This document shows positions 8,916-18,166 of a stretch of DNA of 64,000 bases, in pieces. The notes under the pieces were generated by a model. It saw only the letters and a list, made by a program, of their open reading frames with translations, ran no database searches and was not told the DNA's origin. Each line of letters opens with the position of its first letter. Position 1 is the first letter of the stretch. A program made the translations under genes and the position numbers. The stretch is from Silvimonas terrae (GTDB lineage: Bacteria > Pseudomonadota > Gammaproteobacteria > Burkholderiales > Chitinibacteraceae): contig NZ_JACHHN010000001.1 in the NCBI RefSeq assembly GCF_014202765.1, forward strand, positions 1-64,000, given 5' to 3'.

Positions 8916-8955
8916 ATCGATCACCGCCGGCGATCATGTCTTGCCCATACATAAA

Positions 8956-8979
8956 TAAAAAAGCCCGCAGTTGCGGGCT
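8956..8979 (-). terminator. terminator of the minus-strand amino-acid ABC operon
   Basis: The stem AGCCCGCA/TGCGGGCT (8962-8979) is followed on the minus strand by a T tract, seen as A residues at 8956-8961. It lies 24 bases past the permease stop codon. Confidence 0.85.
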
Positions 8980-9003
8980 TTCTTGCGTGGGTCGGGCTTT
9001 GGG

Positions 9004-9807
9004 TTACTGGATGCCACCCTTGGTGTGGAAATGGCGCTCCAGCTTGCTGACACCGGCCGCCATCACCATGGTCAACGCCAGATACACCAGCGAGATGGTG
9101 ATGTAGGGCTCCCAGAAGCGCGAATAGACGCCAGATACTGTGCGGGCCGCATAAGCCAGTTCGGTCAAGCCGATGACGGAGACCAGGGAGCTGTCCTTGA
9201 GCAACATGATGGCTTCGTTGCCCAATGGTGGCAGCATGCGACGAAATGCCTGCGGAATCACAACATGGCGCATGGTTTGCCAGTAGCTCATGCCCAGCGA
9301 GCGCGAAGCCTCGGTCTGACCGCGCGCAATGGACTGGATGCCAGCACGGAAAATCTCGGTAATGTAGGCGCCGGCATTAAGGGTCAGTGCCACCAGGCCA
9401 GACATGAAGGCCCCATAGTCCTGGCGCAGGGTGACGGCCAGATCGCCGCTGATCAGCAAACCATCGTCCGGGTGGACCAGCAAGGGCATGACCGCAAAAT
9501 GGATGAGCAGAATCTGCACAAACAATGGTGTGCCGCGAAAAAAGGTGATGTAAACCGTGGCTGGCCAACGGGCAAACAGCCGTAATGGCCATTTCCAGGG
9601 GCCGTGCGTGACGTTGCTGGAAAGCCGTGCCATGCCGCTGAAGAGGCCGATCAGCGTGCCGAAGAATACCGCGATGATCGTGATCACCACCGTCATTTTG
9701 GCGCCGTCAACGAACATCTGGCGGTATTCCCAGATCATCTGCAGATTGACGTGATTTAAAGGCGGTACCGTGTGTTGTGCCTGGTCCCAGAATTGATTGA
9801 AATCCAT
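9004..9807 (-). CDS. polar amino-acid ABC transporter permease (GlnP/HisM family)
   Basis: A 267-aa inner-membrane permease of a polar amino-acid importer. It has an extended N-terminus (about 35 residues), then several membrane helices, and the EAA loop (EASRSLGMSYWQTMRHVVIPQAFR; core SLGMSYWQTMRHVVIP) that contacts the ATPase. An FFRGTP motif typical of HisM/GlnP is present. It is downstream of the binding-protein gene on the same strand. No ATPase gene adjoins, so the nucleotide-binding subunit must come from elsewhere. The substrate is probably glutamine or another polar amino acid but is not fixed by sequence. Confidence 0.88.
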   Translation of the reverse strand: MDFNQFWDQAQHTVPPLNHVNLQMIWEYRQMFVDGAKMTVVITIIAVFFGTLIGLFSGMARLSSNVTHGPWKWPLRLFARWPATVYITFFRGTPLFVQILLIHFAVMPLLVHPDDGLLISGDLAVTLRQDYGAFMSGLVALTLNAGAYITEIFRAGIQSIARGQTEASRSLGMSYWQTMRHVVIPQAFRRMLPPLGNEAIMLLKDSSLVSVIGLTELAYAARTVSGVYSRFWEPYITISLVYLALTMVMAAGVSKLERHFHTKGGIQ

Positions 9808-9917
9808 ATGTCTCGTATCCGGTTCAGGCTGCTGTGTTGAAAGGAAAAACGTTCAGGGTATACAGGGATTGCATGGTTTGAACTGCAAATATCGTGATTG
9901 AAGCAAAACAAGGCTAT

Positions 9918-9964
9918 GCATGAAAAGAAGCGCAAACGGCATGCCGTTGCGCTTCTTTTCATGC
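9918..9964. repeat. long intercistronic inverted repeat
   Basis: A 47-base near-perfect palindrome: the arm 9918-9940 pairs with 9943-9964 with one bulged A and a tiny loop. It lies between the binding-protein stop and the permease start, with no U tract on the minus strand. It is therefore more likely an mRNA-stabilising or attenuating hairpin than a terminator. Confidence 0.85.
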
Positions 9965-9988
9965 GATTACAAGCTGGCTCAGGCGAGC

Positions 9989-10744
9989 TTATTTGTTGCC
10001 GAAATACTTTTTGTAGATCTTGTCGTAGGTGCCGTCAGCCTTGATGGCCTTGATGCCCGCGTTGATCTTGGTCAGCAGGTCCTTGTTGCCCTTTTTCACG
10101 GCGTAGCCGTAATACTCTTTGGCAAAGCTGCTGTCATCCACCACCTTGAGTTTGGCGCCTTTGTTGTTGGCAACGTAGTTGATCACGACACCATTGTCGG
10201 CCACCACGGCATCCACGCCGCCAGACAACAGTTCCTGAATGGCCAGCGGGGTCGATTCAAAGCGCTTGATGTTCGGGCTGGTTTTGCCTTGCAGTTTTTG
10301 CACGACTTCATCGCCAGTCGTGCCGGTTTGCACGGCCACTTTCAGGTTCTTCAGGTCAGTAAATCTGGTGACCTTGCTGGAGCCTGATACGGCAATCATC
10401 TGCTTGGCTTCAAAGTACGGCTCGGAGAAATCCATGCTTTGCTTGCGCTCGTCGGTAATGGTCACGGCCGAGCTGACGATGTCGCGATCACCGGTAGAGA
10501 GGGTGGCGAAAATACCTTCCCATGGGGTGTTGATGAACTTCACGTCGAAACCGCCCTTGGCCGCGACGGCTTTGAGTACGTCTACATCGAAGCCGACCAC
10601 TTCTTTCTTGTCGTTCATCGATTCAAACGGAGCGTAGGAGGCGTCAGTCGCCACCTGGTAGGTTTTGCCGGCAGCAAATACCGGGGTGGCCAGAATCACG
10701 GAGGCGGTGAGGGCAGCAAACAGTTTGCCGAACTTGTTCTGCAT
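9989..10744 (-). CDS. polar amino-acid ABC transporter periplasmic binding protein
   Basis: A 251-aa family 3 solute-binding protein of the GlnH/HisJ type. The N-terminus is a Sec signal peptide (MQNKFGKLFAALTASVILA, cleaved near PVFA-AGKTY). Family signatures follow: ATDASYAPFES, VGFDVDVLKAVA and the GVDAVVADNGVV region. The ATG at 10744 was preferred to an in-frame upstream codon because it begins the signal peptide and has CAGGAG ten bases upstream. It pairs with the permease downstream; the hairpin between them would give the binding protein in excess. Confidence 0.9.
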   Translation of the reverse strand: MQNKFGKLFAALTASVILATPVFAAGKTYQVATDASYAPFESMNDKKEVVGFDVDVLKAVAAKGGFDVKFINTPWEGIFATLSTGDRDIVSSAVTITDERKQSMDFSEPYFEAKQMIAVSGSSKVTRFTDLKNLKVAVQTGTTGDEVVQKLQGKTSPNIKRFESTPLAIQELLSGGVDAVVADNGVVINYVANNKGAKLKVVDDSSFAKEYYGYAVKKGNKDLLTKINAGIKAIKADGTYDKIYKKYFGNK

Positions 10745-11184
10745 GGCGAAGTACTCCTGGGACGGGTTGGTTTTGTTTCCAGTCACTATTATCAGGCGGG
10801 CCGGCCGGTGATCTTGTCACCACGACACCGCCCGCTTTGCACGCTTCGGATAGGGAGCGTATTGGCGCCAGGACTGTGCCGCAATCAGGATTATCCCTTG
10901 ACGGCAATCAAGTCAGCGCAGCACCAATGGGCTTGATTAAAGCAATATTTTGACCAGCACGCAGGCTCCGAACGATCAGTGTGGCGCGTTTGCCGTAATT
11001 CTTTTCCCTGGTGTTGGCGTATGAATCCACGAACACCCGCCGCCATACGGCTGAACCGGGCGTGTTGTATGCCGGCAAGTCGGCTCCTGGGCATGGGCAA
11101 GCGAACGGTCTTGCCATGGGCAACGCCAAAATGGGCCGCAATGGTGCAGTTGCGTGTGGGCATGCCAGGGATGTGCCCAAATAA
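10745..11184. other. 440-base intergenic region, no convincing gene
   Basis: This lies between the binding-protein gene and the rne terminator, both on the minus strand. It should hold the promoter of the ABC operon (GTGACAAGATCACCGGCC-like palindromic sequence around 10808-10830 on the plus strand). A minus-strand frame at 10908-11180 (90 codons) stays open and ends with a protein-like tail (RATLIVRSLRAGQNIALIKP). It has a Cys/Pro-rich start, no clear ribosome site and no recognised family, so it is not called as a gene. Confidence 0.4.
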
Positions 11185-11209
11185 AAAGCCGCCCATCAAG
11201 GGCGGCTTT
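11180..11209 (-). terminator. terminator of rne
   Basis: The stem AAAGCCGCCC (11185-11194)/GGGCGGCTTT (11200-11209) reads on the minus strand into TTTTTATTT. It lies 22 bases past the rne stop codon. Confidence 0.88.
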
Positions 11210-11231
11210 CAGGTGCAGCGGACAAGTCCAC

Positions 11232-14200
11232 TTAGTCGTTACGCGTTTCCACCTGCACCAGCGGGGTTTCGCTGTGTGCGCTGGCCGGGGCATCTGCCGC
11301 CGCGCTACGGCGGGTGCGGACTTCTTCGGCCGGGGCGGCAGTTTCAGCGGTGCTGGCCGTCGGGGCTGCGGCGGTTTCTACTTGCTGCAGCGATTCAGCG
11401 GCGGCATCCGCGCTGTCTTGACGAGGCTTGCTGTCACGGCGACGACGACGGGTCGGTGCAGCCGGGGCATCCGCTGCCGGTGTTTCTGGCAGATCCTGAC
11501 GGGTTGCCACCAGAACCAGACCTACTTCTTCCGGCGTAGCGACATCCAGTACTGGCGCAGCGATGACGGGCGCAGGCGCAGCCTTGGCTGGCTGTGCTTC
11601 GTCAAAGAGGCCAGGTTGCAGTGCCGGTGCCGCGGCAACCACTTCGGCCACGGTGACGGGCGGCGTCACGATTTCTGCAATCGCAGGGGCAGCTTCTACC
11701 GGTGCGGCGACTTCTGGTGCTGCAACCACGGCCGGTGTGACCGGGGCTGTTACGGTCTCTGCTACAGCCTTGCTGGCCAGCATCGTCACGATGGTGCCGG
11801 TTGCCGCTTGAACGGGTGTCGCTTCCACGACCGGAGCAACAACCGCAACCGGGGCGGGCGCAACCGGGCCAGGTGCTGCAACAGGTGCCGGAGCTACCGG
11901 TTCTGCGACAGGTTCAGCCGCAACAACGACCGGCTCGGCCGCTGTCGGGGCAGCAACGGCGTTGACCGTCGCAGCGCTGATGGCAGCAGCCCAATCGCTT
12001 TGTTCTGCGCTGGCCGGTTGTGCCGGAGCAACAACGGCTTCTGCAACGGCCGGTGTTTCCACACCAGCGTCTGCAGTGGCTTCTGTGTTGACTGCTTCGT
12101 TCTCGTTGCGGTCACGACGATCGCGACGACCACGACGACGACGGCTACGACCTTCACCTGCTTCCGGGGCTGCGGCTTGTTCGCCGGCCACACCTTCAAC
12201 CGGTGCGGCAACCTGCTGGATCACTTCTTTTTCTTCCGCAGCGACCACGGCCGGCTTGGGTTGGCGTTCACGTTCCTGGCGCGGTGCGCGCGGCTGACGC
12301 GGTTCCTGCGCCTGCTGCTCGTTGCGCTCTGCACGCTCGGCCTGCTGGCGTTCACCGCGTTCACCACGGCTACGCTCGTTGCGTTGCTCCTGGCGGGCGG
12401 CGCGGGCGTTCATGTCTTCTTCGATACGCGGCTTGCTGCTGGCGCCGCCACCACGACGTTCGCCATTCTGCTGGCGATCGGTGGTGTTGCGATCTTCGCG
12501 TTCAGCACGCGGTTGACCACCACGTTCGCTCCGCTCGCCATTGCGATCACGACGGCCGCCCTGACGGTTGTCATTGCGTTCGTTGCGGCCGCCACGCTGA
12601 CCGCCCTGGCCTTGACCCTGGCGCTTGGCGGGTTGCGGTGCCGGTTCTACCTTGGCCGGTTCGCCGCTGAAGAATTTGACAATGCGCGACCACAGGCTCG
12701 GGCCGGTGGCGGTTGCCGCAGCGGCGGCCGGTTCGCGCGGGGCGGAGACCGGGGCCGGTTGTGCCGGGGTGATCCCCTTTACAGCGGCTTCCTGGCGCTT
12801 GGCCATTTCTTCACGGGCCTGGCCTGGCTGGTAGCCTTCTTCTGGCGGGGTTTCCACCATGCGGTAAGACGGCAGGGCCTCTTCAGTGTGGTTCAGGTCG
12901 TCATGACGCAGACGCACCACGCTGTAGTTTGGCGTTTCCAGGTTGATGTTGGGGATCAGCACCACACTGACTTTCAGGCGCGATTCCAGCGTAAAGAGTT
13001 CTGTCCGCTTTTCGTTCAACAGGAAGGTGGCGACATCGACCGGCACCTGCGCATGGATGGCGCCGGTGTTTTCCTTCATGGCCTCTTCCTGGATGATGCG
13101 CAGGATGTTCAGGGCCGAGGATTCGGTGCCGCGGATAAAGCCCGTGCCGTGGCAGCGCGGGCAGGCAATGTGGGTGGTTTCTTCCAGCGACGGTTGCAGG
13201 CGCTGGCGGGAGAGTTCCATCAAACCAAAGCGGCTGATCTTGCCGGTCTGCACGCGGGCACGGTCAAAATGCAGTGCCTCGCGCAGGCGGTTTTCCACCT
13301 CGCGCTGGTTCTTGGGGTTCTCCATGTCAATGAAGTCGATGACGATCAGGCCGCCCACGTCGCGCAGACGCAGTTGGCGGGCGATTTCATCGGCCGCTTC
13401 CAGGTTGGTGCGGGCAGCGGTTTCCTCAATGTCCGAGCCTTTGGTGGCGCGGGCCGAGTTCACGTCGATGGAGTAAAGCGCTTCGGTCTTGTCGATCACG
13501 ATGGCGCCGCCGGACGGCAGCGTCACTTCCCGCGCAAACGCGGTTTCGATCTGGTGTTCAATCTGGAAGCGGGAGAACAGCGGCACGTCATCTTGATACA
13601 GCTTCACGCGGTTCACGTTGCCCGGCATGACGTGGCTCATGAACTGGCGGGCTTGCTCGTAGATGTCGACCTTGTCGATCAGCAACTCGCCAATATCCGG
13701 CTGGAAGTAATCGCGGATGGCGCGGATGACAAGGCTGGATTCCTGATAGATCAGGAATGCGCCACTGCCACCTGCGGCGCCTTCAATGGCACGCCACAGT
13801 TGCAAGAGGTAGTTCAGATCCCACTGCAGTTCTTCGGCGCTGCGGCCAATGGCGGCAGTCCGCGCGATCAGGCTCATGCCCTGCGGGGTTTCCAGCTGGT
13901 CGAGTACCGCGCGCAGTTCCTGGCGCTCGTCACCCTCGATGCGGCGCGAAACGCCACCGCCACGCGGGTTGTTCGGCATCAGCACCAGATAGCGGCCGGC
14001 CAGACTGATATAGGTGGTCAGGGCAGCGCCCTTGTTGCCGCGCTCGTCCTTTTCAACCTGGACGATCAGCTCCTGGCCTTCGCGCAGTGCGTCACCGGGT
14101 CGAACCCGGCCACCTTCACTACCGTCGGCATAGTAAGAGCGGGCAATTTCCTTGAAGGGGAGAAAACCGTGGCGGTCGCAGCCGTAATCTACAAAGCACG

Positions 14201-14363
14201 CTTCGAGGCTGGGCTCGATGCGGGTAATGACACCCTTGTAGATGTTGGATTTGCGTTGTTCCTTGCCGACCGTTTCGATATCCAGATCGATCAGCTTCTG
14301 GCCGTCGACAATCGCAACGCGCAGCTCCTCGGCCTGCGTTGCATTGAACAGCATGCGTTTCAT
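11232..14363 (-). CDS. rne: ribonuclease E
   Basis: RNase E (1043 aa) is the membrane-associated endoribonuclease that starts mRNA decay and matures rRNA and tRNA. The start [20 protein letters not shown] is canonical. An S1 RNA-binding domain follows (about residues 35-125), then the catalytic part with the two Mg-binding aspartates in SIDVNSARA and IVIDFIDM, and the Zn-link CPRC. Beyond about residue 520 the protein is a low-complexity scaffold rich in Arg, Gln, Glu and then Ala/Pro/Val, as in other RNase E C-termini. The ATG at 14363 is fixed by family alignment; GGGAG lies upstream. rne is divergent from rluC, a conserved pairing. Confidence 0.96.
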   Translation of the reverse strand: MKRMLFNATQAEELRVAIVDGQKLIDLDIETVGKEQRKSNIYKGVITRIEPSLEACFVDYGCDRHGFLPFKEIARSYYADGSEGGRVRPGDALREGQELIVQVEKDERGNKGAALTTYISLAGRYLVLMPNNPRGGGVSRRIEGDERQELRAVLDQLETPQGMSLIARTAAIGRSAEELQWDLNYLLQLWRAIEGAAGGSGAFLIYQESSLVIRAIRDYFQPDIGELLIDKVDIYEQARQFMSHVMPGNVNRVKLYQDDVPLFSRFQIEHQIETAFAREVTLPSGGAIVIDKTEALYSIDVNSARATKGSDIEETAARTNLEAADEIARQLRLRDVGGLIVIDFIDMENPKNQREVENRLREALHFDRARVQTGKISRFGLMELSRQRLQPSLEETTHIACPRCHGTGFIRGTESSALNILRIIQEEAMKENTGAIHAQVPVDVATFLLNEKRTELFTLESRLKVSVVLIPNINLETPNYSVVRLRHDDLNHTEEALPSYRMVETPPEEGYQPGQAREEMAKRQEAAVKGITPAQPAPVSAPREPAAAAATATGPSLWSRIVKFFSGEPAKVEPAPQPAKRQGQGQGGQRGGRNERNDNRQGGRRDRNGERSERGGQPRAEREDRNTTDRQQNGERRGGGASSKPRIEEDMNARAARQEQRNERSRGERGERQQAERAERNEQQAQEPRQPRAPRQERERQPKPAVVAAEEKEVIQQVAAPVEGVAGEQAAAPEAGEGRSRRRRGRRDRRDRNENEAVNTEATADAGVETPAVAEAVVAPAQPASAEQSDWAAAISAATVNAVAAPTAAEPVVVAAEPVAEPVAPAPVAAPGPVAPAPVAVVAPVVEATPVQAATGTIVTMLASKAVAETVTAPVTPAVVAAPEVAAPVEAAPAIAEIVTPPVTVAEVVAAAPALQPGLFDEAQPAKAAPAPVIAAPVLDVATPEEVGLVLVATRQDLPETPAADAPAAPTRRRRRDSKPRQDSADAAAESLQQVETAAAPTASTAETAAPAEEVRTRRSAAADAPASAHSETPLVQVETRND

Positions 14364-15055
14364 ATTCGTGTGGCTCCCGCACGCACTCGCACGGCGGAAA
14401 CCCGGGGCAACAACGCCCACAGTTCGTCGACACCATCCCCGTGGCCACCGGTTGTAAGGCGGGGGCAGGGCGGTCAAAGAGCGGAACCGGTCAGGGCGTG
14501 TGCAATCTCCATTACGTCTAGCGTCCGCTTCTGGCGGGCGCCGGAAAAAACCGGGTGTCGGGTATAGCGCAAGCTTTGGTGGAGCTTGCGGTTAATAACC
14601 TTGTGAGTGCGTGGTTCTATAAACGTGCGTTTCTGTCGCTGCTTGAACCCGCGATCAGACCTCAAAGCTGCGCGTCAATGACAGGGTTAGCTCGAAATCC
14701 GGAGTCGTAAGCTGTACACTCCGTCTTTTTGCCCGTGTCATCACTAGCTGCGCCGGCCTGAGCCGTCAAAGCGGTGAATCAGCTGCATTCAATTGCGGTG
14801 AGCGAGCATTAACCGCTTCCCAAAACCTTTGACCAAACGTGCACGTCAGGCGATTCCCGCGCGGCATTTCGTGTTTTCCGACCAGTGTCGGCACAGGAAA
14901 CGGTACGATGAATGTACGGCGGGAAGGCGATCGCCAGCGTATGCAGGGCGTCGATCAAAGAACGGGAACAATGTTGCAGCGATGTTCGCGGGCAAAAGGG
15001 CCGGCGAGTGTCACATCAATGTCATGCTGCAACGTGTCACAGAGTATAAGTCAAT
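14364..15055. other. divergent rne-rluC intergenic region (long rne leader)
   Basis: A stretch of 692 bases without a credible gene separates divergent rne and rluC. In enterobacteria the rne 5' UTR is long and carries hairpins through which RNase E limits its own mRNA. The position and size here fit that arrangement, but I could not identify the hairpins by homology. An AT-rich TATAAG at about 15046 lies too close to rluC to be a confident -10 element. Confidence 0.5.
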
Positions 15056-16051
15056 ATGTCTCAGACTAGCAAAGCGTCTGTCAACTTTATCGAAATAACC
15101 TCAGAGCAAGCTGGACAGCGCCTTGATAATTTTTTGTTGCGCGAGCTCAAAGGTGTGCCGAAAAGCCGCGTTTACAAGATTATTCGTGGTGGCGAGGTGC
15201 GCGTGAACAAAGGCCGCGTCGACGTCACCTATCGTCTGGAAACGGGTGATATTGTGCGTGTGCCCCCCGTACGCGTGGCCGATGCGCCGGACATTGCGCC
15301 GGCTCAGGCGGCTGCCCAGCGCATTGATCTGCCCATCTTGTTTGAAGATGACGCACTCCTGGCCATCAACAAACCTGCCGGTCTGGCGGTGCATGGCGGT
15401 TCAGGCGTGAACTTTGGCGTGATTGAACTCTTGCGTGCCCAGCGCCCGGAGGCCAAATTTCTGGAGCTGGTTCACCGGCTGGACCGGGAGACCTCCGGTA
15501 TCCTGATGGTGGCCAAAAAGCGCAGTGCGCTGGTCAAGCTGCACGATATGCTGCGCGACAACCACAATATTGATAAGCGCTATCTGGCGATGGTGTTGGG
15601 GGTTTGGCCGGACGACAAACGCCATCTGCGCTTCAAGCTCTTCAAGTACCACACGCCGGAAGGGGAGCGCCGGGTGAAGGTGACGCAGGACGGGCAGGAG
15701 GCGCACACCGTGGTGTATCGCCGCCGTGTGGGTGAGCATTATTCGCTGGTGGAGTGTGAACTCAAAACCGGCCGTACCCACCAGATTCGGGTGCATCTGG
15801 CCTCCGCCGGGTTTCCGATTCTGGGCGATGAAAAATACGGTGATTTCCCGCTCAACAAGCAACTGCCCAAAGAAGGGCTCAAACGCATGTTTCTGCATGC
15901 CTGGCAGTTGACCCTCGCGCACCCCATTTCCGGCGAAGAGTTGAAGATCGAAGCGCCGTTGCCCACTGAACTGGCGCAGTTTGTTGAAGCCAGCACAGCG
16001 CCGCGCAAAACGGCCAGCTCCGCCGCCAAGCCCAAAGCCACACGAGATTGA
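15056..16051 (+). CDS. rluC: 23S rRNA pseudouridine synthase
   Basis: RluC (331 aa) isomerises uridines 955, 2504 and 2580 of 23S rRNA (E. coli numbering). An S4 RNA-binding domain is at residues about 15-75 (RLDNFLLRELKGVPKSRVYK). The catalytic RsuA/RluA motif HRLDRETSG carries the essential Asp, and GRTHQIRVHL is further on. A basic Ala/Lys tail ends the protein. The ATG at 15056 is followed directly by the family N-terminus. The position divergent from rne supports RluC rather than RluD. Confidence 0.93.
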   Translation: MSQTSKASVNFIEITSEQAGQRLDNFLLRELKGVPKSRVYKIIRGGEVRVNKGRVDVTYRLETGDIVRVPPVRVADAPDIAPAQAAAQRIDLPILFEDDALLAINKPAGLAVHGGSGVNFGVIELLRAQRPEAKFLELVHRLDRETSGILMVAKKRSALVKLHDMLRDNHNIDKRYLAMVLGVWPDDKRHLRFKLFKYHTPEGERRVKVTQDGQEAHTVVYRRRVGEHYSLVECELKTGRTHQIRVHLASAGFPILGDEKYGDFPLNKQLPKEGLKRMFLHAWQLTLAHPISGEELKIEAPLPTELAQFVEASTAPRKTASSAAKPKATRD

Positions 16052-16095
16052 TTCCGCAACAGATTTAATCGTTCAACAGATCAGGCAGGGTTTTC

Positions 16096-16752
16096 ATGCG
16101 TCAGGATTTTGATTTACTGGTGTTCGATTGGGACGGTACCTTGATGGACTCCACCGGGACCATCGCCCGCTCGATCCAGTTGGCGTTTGCCGATGCGGGC
16201 CTGCCGGTGCCGGAATACGAAAAAGCGGCCTATGTCATTGGCTATGGCTTGAAAGAGGCCATGCAATATCTGGCGCCAGAGGCCGATGACGCCGCCGTGG
16301 CGCGGATTGTGGACGCCTACAAACAACATTACCTGCAGCAAGATGCCCATCTGGTGCTGTTTGAGGGGGTGGTCGAGGCGCTACCCCGGTTTCGCGAGGC
16401 TGGTTACATGCTGGCAGTGGCGACCGGAAAATCCCGGGTAGGCCTGAATCGTGCGCTGGGGGCAACGGGCCTGGGCGATTTGTTTGAAGTGACCCGCACA
16501 GCAGATGAAGCGTTTTCCAAACCGCATCCGGCCATGCTGGAATACATTCTGGACTTCACCGGGGTCGTTCCCAGGCGCGCCATCATGATTGGCGATACCA
16601 CGCATGATCTGCAAATGGGCCAGAACGCCGGTACAGCCACGATTTCTCTGGGTTGCGGTGCCCACCCTGCGGCCGCCTTGCGGGCGGAGAAACCGCTGAA
16701 CCACTTTGACCAATTTGGTGATCTGGCAGCATGGATACTCAACAAAGCGTAA
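16096..16752 (+). CDS. HAD-superfamily hydrolase, phosphoglycolate phosphatase-like
   Basis: A 218-aa haloacid-dehalogenase phosphatase. Motif I is DWDGTLMDS, with the nucleophile D11 and D13. Motif II is the Thr/Ser in VATGKSR, the motif III Lys is in FSKPHP, and motif IV is IGDTTHDLQMG. A helical cap (subclass I) lies between motifs I and II. The substrate is a small phosphoester, possibly phosphoglycolate, but sequence does not decide this. It follows rluC by 44 bases, and its last 22 bases overlap the Rieske gene, so rluC-HAD-Rieske are likely one transcript. Confidence 0.88.
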   Translation: MRQDFDLLVFDWDGTLMDSTGTIARSIQLAFADAGLPVPEYEKAAYVIGYGLKEAMQYLAPEADDAAVARIVDAYKQHYLQQDAHLVLFEGVVEALPRFREAGYMLAVATGKSRVGLNRALGATGLGDLFEVTRTADEAFSKPHPAMLEYILDFTGVVPRRAIMIGDTTHDLQMGQNAGTATISLGCGAHPAAALRAEKPLNHFDQFGDLAAWILNKA

Positions 16753-17129
16753 GTACCGATGCGGATGGCCAGGAAATCTGCGACAGCGGCGCGCTGACTG
16801 AGCGCGGTCTGGGCCAGCGTTTCCGGGTGGATTGGTATGGCGAGGAGCGCGAAGCGTTTGCCGTGCGTTTTGGCGGCAAGGTGTATGCGTATCTGAATTC
16901 CTGCGCGCATATCCCCATCGAACTGGATTACCAGCCTGGCGATTTTTTTGATCTAAGCCACAACTTTCTTGTTTGCGCCACGCACGGTGCCTACTATGCG
17001 CCAGAGAGCGGCCTGTGCCTGGGCGGCCCCTGCCCGGGGCGGCGGCTGGAATCCGTGCCGGTTGCAGAGCGTGCGGGCAAGATATACTGGCTCTCGCCAG
17101 CAACCGGGCAAGACGGCTGGCCGGATTAA
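16731..17129 (+). CDS. Rieske [2Fe-2S] domain protein
   Basis: A 132-aa soluble single-domain Rieske protein. The cluster ligands are C58-x-H60 (CAH) and C82-x2-H85 (CATH), with the usual spacing. It has no membrane helix or oxygenase catalytic domain, so it is probably a small ferredoxin-like electron carrier. The start overlaps the end of the HAD gene by 22 bases, indicating translational coupling. The gene order HAD-Rieske-S49 peptidase is, as I recall, common in this bacterial group. Partner and role are unknown. Confidence 0.88.
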   Translation: MDTQQSVSTDADGQEICDSGALTERGLGQRFRVDWYGEEREAFAVRFGGKVYAYLNSCAHIPIELDYQPGDFFDLSHNFLVCATHGAYYAPESGLCLGGPCPGRRLESVPVAERAGKIYWLSPATGQDGWPD

Positions 17130-17191
17130 CCGGTCGGCGCAAAAAACACGCAAAAACACAGAAACCCGCATCGACAAAGAGAAGCCACATC

Positions 17192-18133
17192 ATGGAACAA
17201 CAACCCTGGGAGCGCCAGGTCCTGACTGACCTGCTGCAGGCCGGCCTGAAAGAGCAACGCCGCGCCCGCCGCTGGAATATCTTTTTCCGCCTGCTGGGTT
17301 TTGGCATTGTGCTGTTGATTATCGGCCTGGGCATGGGCTGGTTTGGCGGCAAGGAACTGGAGAGCGTCTCCACTGGCCCGCATACCGCCATGGTCAGCAT
17401 GACGGGCGAAATCTCCGCCGATGGCGAAGCCAATATCGAAAACGTGCTTGACGGTGTCAATGCCGCCTATGAGGACAAAAACACCAAAGCGGTGCTGTTG
17501 AACTTCAATAGTCCGGGTGGTAGCCCGGTCCAGGCGGGCCAGTTGCATGACGAACTGTTGCGCCTTAAGCAAAAATATCCGGCCATTCCCTTGTATGTGG
17601 TGATTGGTGATATCTGCGCCTCTGGCTGCTATTACGCGGCCGTGGCCGCTGACAGGATTTATGCCGACAAAGCCTCGATGGTGGGCTCGATCGGCGTGTT
17701 GATGGATGGATTTGGCTTTACCGGCACCATGGAAAAACTGGGCGTAGAGCGCCGTTTGCTGACAGCGGGCGCCAACAAGGGCTTCCTTGATCCGTATTCG
17801 CCGCTGAACGCCGCCCAAAAGGGCAAGGCGCAAGCCATGCTCGATGAAATCCACCAGCAATTCATCGATACCGTGAAGGCCGGCCGTGGCAAGAAGCTGG
17901 CGCTGGATAATCCGGATTTGTTCTCCGGTCTGATCTGGACGGGGACCACTGGTATCAAGCTGGGCCTTGTGGATGGCCTGGGTTCGGTCGACAGTGTGGC
18001 GCGGGATGTAGTCAAAGCCCCGGATGTAGTCGACTTTACCCCGCAGCCTGGTTATTTTGACCGTTTTGCACGGCGTATTGGCGTGACCGCGGCAACGCAA
18101 CTGGCCAGCCAGCTCAAGCTGAGCATTCACTGA
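17192..18133 (+). CDS. S49 family signal peptide peptidase (SppA-like)
   Basis: A 313-aa membrane-bound serine protease of the SppA/SohB family that degrades released signal peptides. One N-terminal transmembrane helix lies at residues about 33-53. Family motifs are FNSPGGSPVQ, GDICASGCYYAA with the nucleophilic Ser, and DKASMVGSIGV. The single-domain length matches the short SppA form, not the 67-kDa form. An upstream in-frame extension to 16973 exists, but it runs through the Rieske gene; the ATG at 17192 is the natural start. Confidence 0.9.
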   Translation: MEQQPWERQVLTDLLQAGLKEQRRARRWNIFFRLLGFGIVLLIIGLGMGWFGGKELESVSTGPHTAMVSMTGEISADGEANIENVLDGVNAAYEDKNTKAVLLNFNSPGGSPVQAGQLHDELLRLKQKYPAIPLYVVIGDICASGCYYAAVAADRIYADKASMVGSIGVLMDGFGFTGTMEKLGVERRLLTAGANKGFLDPYSPLNAAQKGKAQAMLDEIHQQFIDTVKAGRGKKLALDNPDLFSGLIWTGTTGIKLGLVDGLGSVDSVARDVVKAPDVVDFTPQPGYFDRFARRIGVTAATQLASQLKLSIH

Positions 18134-18166
18134 TTTGTTTGACTGATCCAGAACGAGGGCGGGGCG

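Larger units (their letters stand above)
8398..8955. other. gene-free region with stacked terminators and hairpins
   Basis: About 560 bases with no credible protein gene on either strand. Plus-strand structures include a hairpin GATAC/GTATC near 8530-8546, an intrinsic terminator at 8665-8693, a nested structure CAAACC (8766-8771)/GGTTTG (8807-8812) enclosing GGTAGT-TGG-ACTACC (8792-8806), and a second strong terminator at 8882-8915. Two successive plus-strand terminators downstream of the mltG terminator imply one or two short transcripts that start here. No clear promoter was found, and no known RNA family (tmRNA, SRP RNA, RNase P) was recognised. Confidence 0.5.

Noticed and set aside
10908-11180. 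A 90-codon minus-strand gene between rne and the ABC operon
   Set aside because: The C-terminal half reads plausibly, but there is no ribosome site, the first half is Cys/Pro-rich and no family was recognised; mentioned only in the intergenic entry.
11154-14567. A 1137-codon plus-strand open frame opposite rne
   Set aside because: It is the mirror of the GC-rich rne gene, whose minus-strand product has every RNase E motif. The opposite frame is Cys/Gly/Arg-rich low-complexity text with no domain.
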